A stretch of 64,000 nt of DNA from Gammaproteobacteria bacterium. Lineage in GTDB: Bacteria; Pseudomonadota; Gammaproteobacteria; Enterobacterales; Psychrobiaceae. The notes under the pieces were generated by a model. The model was not told the origin of the DNA, did not search any database, and saw only the letters and a list, made by a program, of their open reading frames with translations. This document shows, in pieces, positions 43,978 to 54,461 of the stretch. The position numbers and the translations under genes were made by a program. Numbering within the stretch: the first letter of the stretch is position 1; every line of letters starts with the position of its first letter. The stretch covers positions 124,001 to 188,000 of the forward strand of contig JABSRT010000002.1 in assembly GCA_013214945.1 (NCBI GenBank), written 5' to 3'.

Positions 43978-44238
43978 TTATTTTTGAGGCTCTTTTTTCA
44001 AAAACTCACCAGTATTTGTATCGATATATACTGTTTTTATTCTGCCATTTTTTAGTAATAATTTTATTTTAAAATAACTGGTATTGCTTGCATCAATTGA
44101 TTTTACGGCTAATACCTTAGCGTGATACTTGAGGCGAGCCTGTTGTGTTGCTTCGCGTTCATTGATAACGCCAGCGATTGCACCAGCTTGCAACAAAATA
44201 AAGCTTAGTGGAAGAAGAATTATATTTCGTAATGCCAT
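43978..44238 (-). CDS. Small periplasmic PepSY-domain protein
   Basis: The 86-residue protein has a signal-like N-terminus (MALRNIILLPLSFILLQAGAIA) and a PepSY-like repeat: INEREATQQARLKYHAKVLAVKSID, then FKIKLLLKNGRIKTVYIDTNTGEFL. PepSY proteins are thought to inhibit peptidases or sense metals and peptides near two-component systems. ATG 44238 has a GAGAAAG site; a longer reading from 44274 adds 12 residues without support. It is ten bases ahead of the response regulator and likely co-transcribed. Confidence 0.78.
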   Translation of the reverse strand: MALRNIILLPLSFILLQAGAIAGVINEREATQQARLKYHAKVLAVKSIDASNTSYFKIKLLLKNGRIKTVYIDTNTGEFLKKEPQK

Positions 44239-44574
44239 TTCTTTCTCAGTTTTTAAAGTAAACCAAAACACCATAAATAACCAGTAGTCTTAAGTTAGAC
44301 GTTAGATCTAGGTTATTTGGTGAGCGACAATAGCAATTCTCGTTCCTCGAGCACACACCATAACTGGTGCTGCCTGTCCTTAGGTTTGTTGCTTTGATCA
44401 ATTACTCAATCATCGTCAATAAATAAGTTGGTTGTGTCATCAACATGTTGCATAACCATAGTACAAAGTCTTCAAGGTGTTTATGACAAAACAAACAACT
44501 AAATAGGCTCGCTGAATGCTAGAATCGTAGTGACATTATGGCGTTTAGATTCTGAACTTTGGCTGAATTAACAA
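44239..44574. other. Promoter region of the PepSY-PhoP/PhoQ-like operon
   Basis: This 336-base gap lies upstream of the PepSY gene and downstream of the cysteine desulfurase stop. No gene or strong hairpin is evident; a promoter for the two-component operon is expected but was not resolved. Confidence 0.35.
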
Positions 44575-45777
44575 TCAGAAGAAAGTACTGGACTTTATAA
44601 CTGCTGCGATGAAACAGTCAACATCATTTTGCGTATTATAGGGGGCAAATGACGCGCGAATTGTACCATTTAATTGCAAAGATTCCATCAATGGCATTGC
44701 ACAATGATGACCCGCACGCACCGCAATGTTTTGTTGATCTAATAAGGTTGCGATATCGGACGGATGCTCATCGCTAAAAACGAAACTAATGATACTCAAT
44801 TTGTTTTCAATATTGCCAACAATGGTCAGGCCATCGATTGTTAGCAATGCTGCCGCTGCTTGGCGCATTAGGTTGTTTTCGTAGCTACAAAGCTGCTGGC
44901 GATCAAATTGCGCTAAAAAATCAATCGCAGCTGCAAGGCCAATAACACCACTAATATTAGGTGTGCCGGGTTCAAATTTAAACGGTAACTGGTTAAATGT
45001 GGTGCCGCTAAAACTAACCCGTTTAATCATTTCACCGCCGCCTTGCCAAGGCGGCATTGCTTCAAGCAGCTGCTGCTTGCCATAAAGCACGCCGATACCG
45101 GTCGGGCCATAGAGTTTATGGCCCGAAAAAACATAAAAGTCACAATCGAGCTCAACCACGTTTACTTCAATGTGCGCTATCGCTTGGGCCCCGTCAATTA
45201 CGGTCACAGCGCCAACATCTTTGGCCAGCGCAATTAATTGCTCTATCGGGTTGATAACGCCAGTGACATTTGAGGCATGAGCAACGGCGACTATTTTTAC
45301 TTGGTCGGTGATAATGGCTTGTGCTTGAACGATATCTAGCTCGGCGTCGTCGGTCAGATTAATAACCTTTATTTCGGCACCCGTCTGCTGTGCTAGCAAT
45401 TGCCAAGGCACGATGTTGGCGTGGTGTTCACTAACGGCAACGACTATTTGATCGCCCGGTTTAAGCGTTGAACGGCCATAACTTTGGGCAATTAAATTAA
45501 TCGCTTCGGTGGCTCCTTTAGTAAAGATAACTTCTTTACTGGAATGAGCATGAATAAATTTGGCCACCGTGGTGCGAGCCAATTCAAATTGCGCGGTGGC
45601 TTTGGCACTTAACTGATGCGCCGCGCGGTGAACGTTGGCATTACTGCTACTATAAAAAGTAGATATAGCATCAATGACTTGTTGTGGCTTTTGCGCTGTT
45701 GCCGCACTGTCGAGGTAAATTAGCTTACTGTTACAAATTAACGGAAAGTGGCGACGAAAATCTTCAGGGTTGAACAT
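44575..45777 (-). CDS. csdA: CsdA/SufS-type cysteine desulfurase
   Basis: The 400-residue PLP enzyme takes sulfur from cysteine to form a persulfide for iron-sulfur cluster or tRNA thiolation pathways. Motifs: MFNPEDFRRHFPLI at the start, TKGATEAINLIA, the PLP lysine in FYVFSGHKLYGPTGIGVLYG, and the catalytic Cys in VRAGHHCAMPLM. No sufABCD genes and no csdE are nearby, so CsdA is favoured over SufS. ATG 45777 is preferred; an upstream extension to 45867 runs into uvrA. It follows uvrA by 14 bases. Confidence 0.88.
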   Translation of the reverse strand: MFNPEDFRRHFPLICNSKLIYLDSAATAQKPQQVIDAISTFYSSSNANVHRAAHQLSAKATAQFELARTTVAKFIHAHSSKEVIFTKGATEAINLIAQSYGRSTLKPGDQIVVAVSEHHANIVPWQLLAQQTGAEIKVINLTDDAELDIVQAQAIITDQVKIVAVAHASNVTGVINPIEQLIALAKDVGAVTVIDGAQAIAHIEVNVVELDCDFYVFSGHKLYGPTGIGVLYGKQQLLEAMPPWQGGGEMIKRVSFSGTTFNQLPFKFEPGTPNISGVIGLAAAIDFLAQFDRQQLCSYENNLMRQAAAALLTIDGLTIVGNIENKLSIISFVFSDEHPSDIATLLDQQNIAVRAGHHCAMPLMESLQLNGTIRASFAPYNTQNDVDCFIAAVIKSSTFF

Positions 45778-45791
45778 AGTAGCAATTGACC

Positions 45792-48620
45792 TTAAACCAG
45801 CGGTTTTAAAAAACGTGCTGTATGTGATGTTGGATGCTGGGCAATTTCTTCGGGAGTGCCGGTACACAATATTTGACCGCCACCTGCGCCGCCTTCAGGG
45901 CCTAAATCAATCACCCAGTCGGCAGTTTTTATCACATCAAGGTTATGCTCAATCACGACAATGGTATTGCCATGGTCGCGTAAGCGGTGCAACACATCGA
46001 GCAACATCTGAATGTCCTTAAAATGCAGACCTGTGGTTGGTTCATCAAGAATATACAGGGTTTGCCCGGTGTCTCGTTTCGAGAGCTCTTTGGCAAGTTT
46101 AACTCGCTGTGCTTCACCACCCGATAAAGTAATGGCCGATTGTCCTAATTTTATATAAGACAAACCGACATCCATTAAGGTTTGCAGTTTGCGCGAAATC
46201 GCGGGAACAGGTTTAAAGAATACGTTGGCATCTTCGACGGTCATCTCTAATACCTGATGAATGCTTTTGCCTTTATAGAGTATTTCAAGAGTCTCACGGT
46301 TATAACGTTTAGAACTACAGACATCACAAGGTACGTAAACATCAGGTAAAAAGTGCATTTCAACCTTAATTAAACCATCACCCTGACAAGACTCACAACG
46401 ACCCCCTTTAACATTAAAGCTAAAGCGACCTGGTTTGTAACCTCGTGAACGTGATTCTTGAGTGGCGGCAAAAAGTTCACGGATCGGGGTGAAAATACCA
46501 GTATAGGTTGCTGGATTAGAGCGTGGCGTTCGACCAATTGGGCTTTGGTCGATGTCGACCACTTTGTCACAATTGTCCAAGCCTTCAATTCTATCGTAAG
46601 GAGCTGGTTCGTCATTAACCGCTTTATTAAGTGCTAAATGGGCAATGCGGTAGAAGGTATCGTTAATTAGGGTTGATTTACCTGAGCCTGAAACACCAGT
46701 AATACAAGTAAACAAGCCATTTGGAATAGCTAAATCAACCGATTTTAGATTGTTGCCGCTCGCGCCAAAAAGCTTAATCCATTTGTCACTGGCTTTGGTC
46801 CGCACAGCAGGATATTCAATCTGTTTAACACCAGATAAATACTGCCCAGTTAACGATTCCGGAGTATCAATAATGTCTTGGTAACTGCCTTGTGCGATAA
46901 TTTCGCCGCCGTGAACACCAGCGCCGGGGCCAATGTCGATAATGTAATCGGCACTGCGAATAGCGTCTTCATCGTGCTCGACCACAATCACGGTATTGCC
47001 AAGATCACGTAAATGATTAAGCGTTTTTAACAAGCGTTCGTTATCGCGTTGATGTAAACCAATCGAAGGTTCGTCAAGCACATACATTACGCCGACTAAT
47101 CCTGCGCCAATTTGGCTGGCCAAACGGATCCGCTGTGCTTCACCGCCCGATAAAGTGTCGGCGCCGCGTGATAGGCTCAGATAATTCAAACCAACATTAA
47201 CTAAAAATCCGAGTCGGTCATGAATTTCTTTTAAGATTTTTTCAGCGATTTTGGCCCGTTGACCACTAAATTCAAGTTGTTCAAAATAATCGAAACATTC
47301 GCCAATCGAATATTCTGTTATTTCGGGCAGGTTAACTTTGCCAATAAAGACATTGCGCGCCTCTAAACGTAAGCGGCTGCCATTACAACTTGGACAAGAT
47401 TGCTGATTAAGGTATTTAGCCAGCTCTTCCCGGACTGAATTCGATTCAGTCTCGCGGTAGCGGCGATCCATGTTATTAATAATCCCTTCAAAGGGATGAT
47501 TACGAATAACCACATCACCACGGTCATTCATGTACTTAAACTCAAGAGATTTATTGCCGCTGCCGTATAACACCAGATCTTTATGTTCTTGAGGCAGTGA
47601 AGCGTATGGTACTTCTAAATCGAATCCGTAGTGCTCGCTTAGTGAACTTAGCATTTGAAAGTAATAAAAATTGCGACGATCCCAGCCGCGGATCGCGCCA
47701 CCGCCTAAACTGAGTTCGTCGTTAACAATCAATCGCTGTGGATCAAAAAATTGTTTAATGCCTAAGCCGTCACAGCTGCCACAAGCACCAGCCGGGTTAT
47801 TAAACGAAAATAATCGCGGCTCAAGTTCTGCCATTGAATAACCACAATGAGAACAGGCAAAATTAGCTGAAAACAAAACAGGTTCAATGTCACTGTCGTC
47901 ATCCATCGCGACAATGCTTGCGACGCCACCCGACAAATCGAGCGCCGTTTCAAATGACTCGGCTAAACGCTGTTGTAAATCATCACGCACTTTAAAACGG
48001 TCAACCACCACTTCAATATCGTGCTTTTTTTGCAGTTCCAGTTTCGGTGGATCGCTTAAATCGCATACTTCGCCATCAATGCGAGCACGAATAAAGCCTT
48101 GAGCGGCCAAGTTATCTAATAATTTGGCATGTTCACCTTTACGTTGTTGGACCACAGGTGCCAGTAACATCAGTTTGCTGCCCTCGGGCAGGGATAAAAC
48201 CTTGTCGACCATTTGGCTCACGGTTTGAGCGGCCAGCGGGGTATCGTGGGTTGGACAGCGTGGTTCGCCAACTCGGGCAAACAGCAGTCGCAAGTAATCG
48301 TGAATCTCGGTAATGGTGCCGACGGTTGAACGCGGGTTATGTGAGGTCGATTTTTGCTCAATCGAAATAGCTGGGCTTAAGCCTTCAATTGAATCGACAT
48401 CTGGTTTTTCCATTAAGGATAAAAACTGCCTGGCGTAAGCCGACAAGGATTCAACATAACGGCGTTGTCCTTCGGCATAGAGTGTGTCGAAGGCGAGCGA
48501 TGACTTACCCGAACCTGATAATCCGGTAATCACCACCAACTTATCGCGTGGAATAGTTAAATTGATATTTTTAAGATTGTGGGTTCTGGCGCCCCGTATT
48601 TCAATATTATTTACTCGCAC
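45792..48620 (-). CDS. uvrA: Excinuclease ABC subunit A
   Basis: The 942-residue damage-recognition ATPase has duplicated ABC domains: Walker [15 protein letters not shown] near the start and [14 protein letters not shown] near residue 640, signatures [12 protein letters not shown] and [12 protein letters not shown], and zinc cysteines such as [30 protein letters not shown] and CESCQGDG. Length matches E. coli UvrA (940). It is divergent from the MFS gene, the normal gammaproteobacterial order. I found no convincing LexA box in the divergent region. Confidence 0.98.
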   Translation of the reverse strand: MRVNNIEIRGARTHNLKNINLTIPRDKLVVITGLSGSGKSSLAFDTLYAEGQRRYVESLSAYARQFLSLMEKPDVDSIEGLSPAISIEQKSTSHNPRSTVGTITEIHDYLRLLFARVGEPRCPTHDTPLAAQTVSQMVDKVLSLPEGSKLMLLAPVVQQRKGEHAKLLDNLAAQGFIRARIDGEVCDLSDPPKLELQKKHDIEVVVDRFKVRDDLQQRLAESFETALDLSGGVASIVAMDDDSDIEPVLFSANFACSHCGYSMAELEPRLFSFNNPAGACGSCDGLGIKQFFDPQRLIVNDELSLGGGAIRGWDRRNFYYFQMLSSLSEHYGFDLEVPYASLPQEHKDLVLYGSGNKSLEFKYMNDRGDVVIRNHPFEGIINNMDRRYRETESNSVREELAKYLNQQSCPSCNGSRLRLEARNVFIGKVNLPEITEYSIGECFDYFEQLEFSGQRAKIAEKILKEIHDRLGFLVNVGLNYLSLSRGADTLSGGEAQRIRLASQIGAGLVGVMYVLDEPSIGLHQRDNERLLKTLNHLRDLGNTVIVVEHDEDAIRSADYIIDIGPGAGVHGGEIIAQGSYQDIIDTPESLTGQYLSGVKQIEYPAVRTKASDKWIKLFGASGNNLKSVDLAIPNGLFTCITGVSGSGKSTLINDTFYRIAHLALNKAVNDEPAPYDRIEGLDNCDKVVDIDQSPIGRTPRSNPATYTGIFTPIRELFAATQESRSRGYKPGRFSFNVKGGRCESCQGDGLIKVEMHFLPDVYVPCDVCSSKRYNRETLEILYKGKSIHQVLEMTVEDANVFFKPVPAISRKLQTLMDVGLSYIKLGQSAITLSGGEAQRVKLAKELSKRDTGQTLYILDEPTTGLHFKDIQMLLDVLHRLRDHGNTIVVIEHNLDVIKTADWVIDLGPEGGAGGGQILCTGTPEEIAQHPTSHTARFLKPLV

Positions 48621-48850
48621 TAATCCATTCCTGTCACAACACTATTATCGAACGGGCTAGTATCGCATAATCAATGGGTTTTTACTGTCAAAATTAATCA
48701 ACTTAGCTTGTTCGTTGAACGACCCGCTGTTTTATTGAGCTTATCATTGCGAAAATTGATAAACATCATCTCTTGGCTAATCGTCCCTTGGGGATTAAAA
48801 TAAGCTCATGCTACAATCCGCATTTTATTAACGAGAGCCTTGGTTATATT

Positions 48851-50218
48851 ATGGATTATTCCAGTGGTTTAAATTCGATCGAAAAGCGCGCCGCCATTTC
48901 ATTAGCGCTGGTTTTTGGCTTAAGAATGCTCGGGTTATTCATGATTATGCCGGTATTTGCGGTCTACGGTCAGCAACTAGACGGTTATTCTCCGATGTGG
49001 GTTGGACTAGCGATTGGTGCTTATGGTTTGACGCAAGCATTGTTACAAATTCCGATGGGCATGCTCTCGGATCGTTACGGGCGCAAGCCGATTATTCTTA
49101 TTGGTTTAGTGATTTTCTGCATCGGCAGCCTTATCGCTGGATTCTCTGATTCTGTTTATGGCGTTACCATCGGGCGCGCAGTTCAAGGCATGGGCGCTAT
49201 TGCGAGTACTATTTTGGCCTTAGCCGCTGACGTAACCCGAGACGAGCAACGGCCCAAAGTAATGGCCACCATCGGCATGTGTATTGGTTTGTCGTTTGCG
49301 GTGTCGTTAATCGTTGGCCCGATATTGGTTGATAGCATTGGTTTGTCAGGACTGTTTAATGTGACTGCACTGCTGGCTATTGTGGGCATGTTAGTGGTGC
49401 TATTTATTGCGCCTAATGCGGTGAGTAAAGCGCCCAAAGGTGATACCCGTGCCGCGCCTGAATTGATTTTAGATTTGCTCAAAGATGGCCAATTGTTACG
49501 CTTAGACATTGGCATCTTTGTTTTGCATTTAGTGCTTACCTCAATCTTTGTTGTTTTACCTTTGATGTTGCTTAAGCTCGATTTCTCAATTCACGATCAT
49601 TGGCAATTATACTTTCCAACGTTGCTTATCTCTTTTGTGTTGATGGTGCCATTAATCATTATTGGTGCAAAAAATAAAAGCATGAAGCAAATGTACCGCT
49701 GGTCTTTGTTGTTGCTGGCGATGTCTTTGGTGATGATGTTTACTTTACAAGACTCATTACCAGGGCTATTTGTCGCAGTGGTGGCATTTTTTACCGCCTT
49801 TAATTATTTAGAAGCCTCGTTACCATCACTTATCGCAAAGTTTGCACCAGCCGGAAAGAAAGGCACCGCGATGGGGATTTATTCATCGAGCCAGTTTTTT
49901 GGTGCCTTTTGGGGCGGCATATTAGGCGGCGTTTGTTTTCAGTGGTTTGGTCTAGGCGGGGTCTTTGCCACGTCAACCACCTTGGTATTGCTGTGGTGGT
50001 TTTACGCCAAGGGCATGGTCAATCCTAAGGTGCTAAAAAGCTATACTTTAGACGCGAACGCTGATGATCAACACAGTGCCGAGCAAATGGCTGGTAGGTT
50101 AATGTCATTGCCCGGAGTAAGTGAGGCTATTGTCATCTTTGACGACAAAGCCGCATATTTAAAAGTTGATGCTAAATTATTTAATGTCAGCAGTGCACGG
50201 ACTGTGTTGCTTGGTTAG
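48851..50218 (+). CDS. MFS transporter, YajR-like
   Basis: The 455-residue protein has twelve helices, the motif A loop LSDRYGRKPIILIG, and an added C-terminal domain of about 65 residues (MAGRLMSLPGVSEAIVIFDDKAAYLKVDAKLFNVSS), resembling the soluble YAM domain of E. coli YajR (454 residues). Substrate unknown. ATG 48851 begins MDYSSGLNSIEKRAAISLALVFG; a longer reading from 48773 passes through the likely promoter. It lies between uvrA and ssb. Confidence 0.87.
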   Translation: MDYSSGLNSIEKRAAISLALVFGLRMLGLFMIMPVFAVYGQQLDGYSPMWVGLAIGAYGLTQALLQIPMGMLSDRYGRKPIILIGLVIFCIGSLIAGFSDSVYGVTIGRAVQGMGAIASTILALAADVTRDEQRPKVMATIGMCIGLSFAVSLIVGPILVDSIGLSGLFNVTALLAIVGMLVVLFIAPNAVSKAPKGDTRAAPELILDLLKDGQLLRLDIGIFVLHLVLTSIFVVLPLMLLKLDFSIHDHWQLYFPTLLISFVLMVPLIIIGAKNKSMKQMYRWSLLLLAMSLVMMFTLQDSLPGLFVAVVAFFTAFNYLEASLPSLIAKFAPAGKKGTAMGIYSSSQFFGAFWGGILGGVCFQWFGLGGVFATSTTLVLLWWFYAKGMVNPKVLKSYTLDANADDQHSAEQMAGRLMSLPGVSEAIVIFDDKAAYLKVDAKLFNVSSARTVLLG

Positions 50219-50368
50219 TGTTATTGGCTTGTCGAAGATAAAATGAATAAATTTGGGATGATGTTTACGATTAACATATCAGTTTAGCGTAATTTTATTT
50301 GAGTAAACCACATGCTGTGTTACTCTTTGACGCTAGTCAAAATGTCGCAAAAAATTTAGGGGATAAGC

Positions 50369-51010
50369 ATGGCCAGTAAAGGCGTGAATAAAGTAATTTT
50401 AGTCGGAAACTTGGGTAAAGATCCTGAGATCCGCTACATGCCGAACGGCGGTGCAGTAGCTAACTTAACATTAGCGACCTCAGAGTCATGGCGCGATAAA
50501 GCCACCGGCGAGCAAAAAGAGAAAACCGAATGGCATAACGTGTCTATTTTCGGCAAGCTTGCTGAAATTGCGGGTGAGTACTTACGCAAAGGCTCTCAAA
50601 TTTACATTGAAGGTGCATTGCAAACGCGTAAATGGAAAGATCAAAGTGGTCAAGACCGTTATACCACTGAAATAGTGGTACAAGGTTTTAACGGTACTAT
50701 GCAAATGCTTGGCGGACGTCAAGGTGGTGGTCAAGGTCAGCAACAAGGCGGATACCAGCAGCAAGGCGGTCAAAATCAAGGCCAGCAGGGCGGATACCAG
50801 CAACAAGCACCACAACAGCAAGGTGGATACCAGCAGCAATCGGCACCACAGCAAGCGCCAGCTCCACAAGCTAACTTTGGTGGCCAGCAATCACAGCAAG
50901 GTGGTTTCCAGCAACAAGCTCCTGCTCAGCAGCCTGCGCAACAACCAGCCCAGCAGCCAGCTCAAGCACCTGATTTAGACGATGGTTGGGATGACGATAT
51001 CCCGTTCTAG
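50369..51010 (+). CDS. ssb: Single-stranded DNA-binding protein
   Basis: The 213-residue protein has an OB-fold N-terminal domain ([39 protein letters not shown] in order, [29 protein letters not shown]) covering about residues 1-110, a long Gly/Gln/Pro-rich linker (residues about 118-202) with repeated GGYQQQ units, and the acidic tip DDDIPF that binds partner proteins. The linker is longer than in E. coli SSB (178). It follows the YajR-like gene and is closed by a terminator. Confidence 0.97.
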   Translation: MASKGVNKVILVGNLGKDPEIRYMPNGGAVANLTLATSESWRDKATGEQKEKTEWHNVSIFGKLAEIAGEYLRKGSQIYIEGALQTRKWKDQSGQDRYTTEIVVQGFNGTMQMLGGRQGGGQGQQQGGYQQQGGQNQGQQGGYQQQAPQQQGGYQQQSAPQQAPAPQANFGGQQSQQGGFQQQAPAQQPAQQPAQQPAQAPDLDDGWDDDIPF

Positions 51011-51058
51011 ATCATATAAAACAATAAAGTGTCAATTTAGACATCGAAAATCATAAAA

Positions 51059-51085
51059 ACCCAGCGTAATTGCTGGGTTTTTTTA
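51059..51085 (+). terminator. Rho-independent terminator after ssb
   Basis: ACCCAGC at 51059-51065 pairs with GCTGGGT at 51072-51078, followed by a T run. It lies 48 bases after the ssb stop. Confidence 0.85.
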
Positions 51086-51217
51086 TGCGAGTATTTTATA
51101 ACCAGTCATGATGAGATATTATGAGAGCGACTATATAAAATCATCATCTTTCAGTGACTTGTTACACCAATCTACGCTCAGTGGTGATCATGTTATTCGA
51201 TAAAAGGAATTAAGCAC

Positions 51218-52189
51218 ATGGGATCGCAAAGGAACGAACTGCTCAGTTTAATTGAGCAGCATCGCGGGGTTCAAGACAACATGACAGACGCCGTCAAGAT
51301 GTCAGGCATCTTGCCGCAGCCAACAGCGTGGGCCTGCTTTATTAATAGCCTCTTGTTGTGGGTTGGCTGTATTACGCTGGGCTTGTCGTTTATTTTCTTT
51401 TTAGCCCACAACTGGTCTCACATGAGCCGCTTGGTCAAATTTGCTTTGGTCGAGTCAGCTTTGGTGCTGGCGATATTGGCCTATTTAAGAGTTCAAATTT
51501 ACTCGGTAAGTAGCAGTGCAGCGTTAATGCTGGGGGCTATTTTACTTGGTGCGTTAATGGCCTTTTTTGGCCAAACCTATCAAACCGGTGCCGATCCATG
51601 GCAGCTATTTTTTTATTGGGCAATGTTAATAACGCCATGGGCGTTGATTTCGCGTTTTGTCGCGATTTGGCTGATGTGGCTAGTATTACTTAATCTATCA
51701 ATAGGGCTATATTGTGATGTGAACGGTAATCCACTGTCGTCGATTGTTGAGGGGCGGGTCAGTGTAGTGTGGTTAATTTTTGGGTTTAATACCTTTAGTT
51801 TTGTGGTGTGGGTTGGGTTAAGCCAGAAATTACAATGGCTGCAAAAACAGTGGGCGATTAGGCTTCTGGCGACCGTTGCTGGCATTACCATTACCAGTTT
51901 AGCTTTAGGCTATATTCTAGAATCAAGCGGGCCAAGTGTATTAGCGCTGGCGGCTTGGGCGGTGTTTTTATCATCGCTCTACTATGTCTATCGAGTACGA
52001 CAAATCGATCTATTCATGCTCGCGGGTTCATGCCTGAGCGTTATTGTCGTTATTGTGACGTTTATAGGTAAAGAAGTCTTAGAGCACGGTGATGAGTTCG
52101 CCTTTTTATTGCTGTCGGGTCTTGTTATTGGTTTGGGGACCGGGGCCGCATTTTGGCTCAAGCAAGTCCAGCAGGAGGCACAGCTATGA
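51218..52189 (+). CDS. DUF2157-type membrane protein
   Basis: The 323-residue protein has an N-terminal soluble part of about 40 residues (LLSLIEQHRGVQDNMTDAVKMSG) followed by eight or more hydrophobic helices. This layout, and the two genes that follow (DUF4401-like and GDYXXLXY-type), match a conserved trio of unknown function often annotated as DUF2157. No enzymatic motif is visible. ATG 51218 follows an AAAGGAA site. Its stop overlaps the next gene's start (ATGA). Confidence 0.72.
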   Translation: MGSQRNELLSLIEQHRGVQDNMTDAVKMSGILPQPTAWACFINSLLLWVGCITLGLSFIFFLAHNWSHMSRLVKFALVESALVLAILAYLRVQIYSVSSSAALMLGAILLGALMAFFGQTYQTGADPWQLFFYWAMLITPWALISRFVAIWLMWLVLLNLSIGLYCDVNGNPLSSIVEGRVSVVWLIFGFNTFSFVVWVGLSQKLQWLQKQWAIRLLATVAGITITSLALGYILESSGPSVLALAAWAVFLSSLYYVYRVRQIDLFMLAGSCLSVIVVIVTFIGKEVLEHGDEFAFLLLSGLVIGLGTGAAFWLKQVQQEAQL

Positions 52190-53241
52190 CGATTAAAACA
52201 AGTGAATTATGGCTCAAGCTTGAAGAAAAAGGCATTATTCAAGCTGATGACGCGAAGCATATTGCTGTCATTTCACCATGGTATATCAAAGTGTTACTGG
52301 CTATCTCAGGTTGGTTAGGTGCGCTATTTCTATTGTGCTTTGTATTTATTGCACTGTTTTGGTTTATCGAAAGTTTGGTGGCTTCTCTTTTTGTCAGTGT
52401 CGTGCTGATATTTATCGCTTATCGGATACTGTTAAGGCCCAATAATGAGTTTTATGAACACTTAGGCTTGGCAATCAGTATTAGTGGTCAGGTGTTGTTT
52501 ATTCGGGTGATAAGTGATTGGGAATCTTCTTTGATGATTTCACTAACGCTAGCCATTTTTCAGGGCCTGCTAACGTACTTTATGCCGAGTTTTTTACATC
52601 GTTTTTTCTCAACGATTTTTACCGCGGGAGCTTTGGCTGCAAGCTTAGCGATATTAGGCGCGCCGCAATTGATGGCTAGTGGCTTAATTTTTGTAACTGC
52701 ATGGCTTTGTTTAAATGAATTTAGCTTTGCTAAGCAATACCAGCGAGTTAGCGCAGTGATGTACGGATTAGTCGTATCGACGCTACTGTTAAACTGCAAC
52801 GCACTTTTTGGCACCGATGTTGATAGCTCATTGCACCGCCTGAGTGAAACAGCCATGCAAATGCCGGGCTGGGTTAGCGACGCAATTTATATTATTGCGC
52901 TTGTTTTTACCGTGTGGCAGTTACTGGTGGCAAATCGTGTCGGGTTAAACACGGGATTTTCCAAGTTGGTATTACTCTTTGCACTGCTCTTAGGCTTGGT
53001 GACATTAAATGCGCCGGGTATTGGGGTTTGTTTAGTTATTTTACTGGTTGGCTTTGCGCATAGTAATCGGGTATTGGTTGGGCTGGCGATTAGTTCGTTG
53101 GTAGTCTATAGCTCGACCTATTACTTCATGATGGAAGAAACGCTGTTGTATAAATCTGGCCTATTACTGGTGGTAGCTGCTTTGATGTTGCTCGGACGAT
53201 TTTTGCTTAATAGCACTCTGCTACAGCTTAAGGATAAGTAA
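52186..53241 (+). CDS. DUF4401-type membrane protein
   Basis: The 351-residue protein begins with a short soluble stretch (MTIKTSELWLKLEEKGII) and then carries about ten hydrophobic helices, consistent with the DUF4401 family. ATG 52186 overlaps the previous stop by four bases and has an AGGAGG site; an earlier in-frame start at 52153 would lie within the preceding gene. Its stop is one base before the GDYXXLXY-type gene. Function unknown. Confidence 0.7.
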   Translation: MTIKTSELWLKLEEKGIIQADDAKHIAVISPWYIKVLLAISGWLGALFLLCFVFIALFWFIESLVASLFVSVVLIFIAYRILLRPNNEFYEHLGLAISISGQVLFIRVISDWESSLMISLTLAIFQGLLTYFMPSFLHRFFSTIFTAGALAASLAILGAPQLMASGLIFVTAWLCLNEFSFAKQYQRVSAVMYGLVVSTLLLNCNALFGTDVDSSLHRLSETAMQMPGWVSDAIYIIALVFTVWQLLVANRVGLNTGFSKLVLLFALLLGLVTLNAPGIGVCLVILLVGFAHSNRVLVGLAISSLVVYSSTYYFMMEETLLYKSGLLLVVAALMLLGRFLLNSTLLQLKDK

Positions 53242-53242
53242 G

Positions 53243-53752
53243 ATGCAAAAAATAATCGCAATGGTGGCATTGGTCTTGTCATTACTCGTTATCAATTGGT
53301 CAATTTACCAAAAAGAACAATTATTGGAAAACGGTCAAAGGGTTTTGCTTAAACTGGCACCGGTCGATCCCCGTTCATTAATGCAGGGCGACTACATGGC
53401 ATTACGATTTGATATGGCCAATAAAATTCAATCGACGCTAAAAGAGGCTGGCGTGACCGGTTCCGATAATCCGTATAATAAGTCGTACAATGGTCACATT
53501 AATATTGAATTAGACCAAGATGATGTCGGCTCTTTTGTCAATCTTGTGACTGACGATGTCGCTAAAACTGAGGTGGTTTTACAGTTTAGATTGCGGCAAG
53601 GGAAAATTAAATTTGCGACCAATGCTTATTTTTTTGAAGAGGGCAGCGCCAAGCAATTGGAAGGGGCGCAATACGGCGAATTTAGGGTTAATCATCAGGG
53701 CGAGTTATTACTTATCGCTTTACTTGATAAAGACTTAAATAAGTTAGGTTAA
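53243..53752 (+). CDS. GDYXXLXY-domain protein
   Basis: The 169-residue protein has one N-terminal membrane helix (IIAMVALVLSLLVINWSIYQKEQ) and the diagnostic motif GDYMALRF (GDYxxLxY-like) in LAPVDPRSLMQGDYMALRFDM. It follows the DUF4401-like gene at one-base spacing, completing the trio. The part after the helix should face the periplasm. It may help assemble or modulate the two membrane proteins, but no function is known to me. Confidence 0.75.
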   Translation: MQKIIAMVALVLSLLVINWSIYQKEQLLENGQRVLLKLAPVDPRSLMQGDYMALRFDMANKIQSTLKEAGVTGSDNPYNKSYNGHINIELDQDDVGSFVNLVTDDVAKTEVVLQFRLRQGKIKFATNAYFFEEGSAKQLEGAQYGEFRVNHQGELLLIALLDKDLNKLG

Positions 53753-53833
53753 CGCGTTAGTGATAAAAACAACTGGGTAGTATCGATTGGTGTTTAATGT
53801 AATTGGCATAATCGAAGTAAAGGTTTAATTAAT

Positions 53834-54445
53834 ATGCTTAAAATTAGGCGGATCAGCAACTCAATCGATCCGGCATGGCTGCAAAGTCGTCAAATATACC
53901 GTGACCAATTCCCAAGTGATGAGCGCGAACCTGAAGCTGTGCTCTGTGCTGGCATTGACAGTGGGGAGTATCAGTTATGGGTTGGCGAATATGACGGGAC
54001 CGTTGTCGGCTTTTACATTTTAAGCCTTTACCCGGTTCACAACTATGTGCTTTTTTCTTATTTAGCGGTGGCGGGGCAACATCAAGGACAGGGCATTGGC
54101 CGTGAGCTATGTCGCCATGCTATCGCAACCACGCAAACCGCTGCGACTTGTAAGTGGTTATTTGTCGAAGCTCAAGCGCGCCAAGCACGTTATTACGGCG
54201 GTTTAGGCTTTTTAATGTTGGACTATCAATATTTGGCACCTTGTTTTGACAGTCGCGAGAGTATTGCCATGTCATTGTTAGTGGTAGCGGTTAATAATCA
54301 AACCAAACATATTGAAATTAATGAACTTAATGATATTGTAGAGCACATGTTTGTCGTCGGTTATCAATTAGAACCCGGCGATTTAAGACTGCAACAGCAG
54401 TTATCTTGTCATCAATCAACCATTGCACTTATTGCATGGCCATAA
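53834..54445 (+). CDS. GNAT-family N-acetyltransferase
   Basis: The 203-residue protein has the GNAT acetyl-CoA loop in LAVAGQHQGQGIGRELCRHAI (Q/R-x-x-G-x-G/A pattern, about residues 76-96), preceded by VVGFYILSLYPVHNYVLFSYLAV and followed by RYYGGLGF, a common motif V end. About 60 residues follow the domain without similarity I recognise. The acceptor is unknown. It starts an apparent pair with the large unknown gene that follows. Confidence 0.8.
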   Translation: MLKIRRISNSIDPAWLQSRQIYRDQFPSDEREPEAVLCAGIDSGEYQLWVGEYDGTVVGFYILSLYPVHNYVLFSYLAVAGQHQGQGIGRELCRHAIATTQTAATCKWLFVEAQARQARYYGGLGFLMLDYQYLAPCFDSRESIAMSLLVVAVNNQTKHIEINELNDIVEHMFVVGYQLEPGDLRLQQQLSCHQSTIALIAWP

Positions 54446-54461
54446 CAGTGGAAGTTACGAC

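Noticed and set aside
48621-48850. LexA (SOS) box between uvrA and the MFS gene
   Set aside because: No CTG-ten-base-CAG palindrome of acceptable quality was found there or ahead of ssb. SOS control is known for uvrA in relatives but cannot be shown here.
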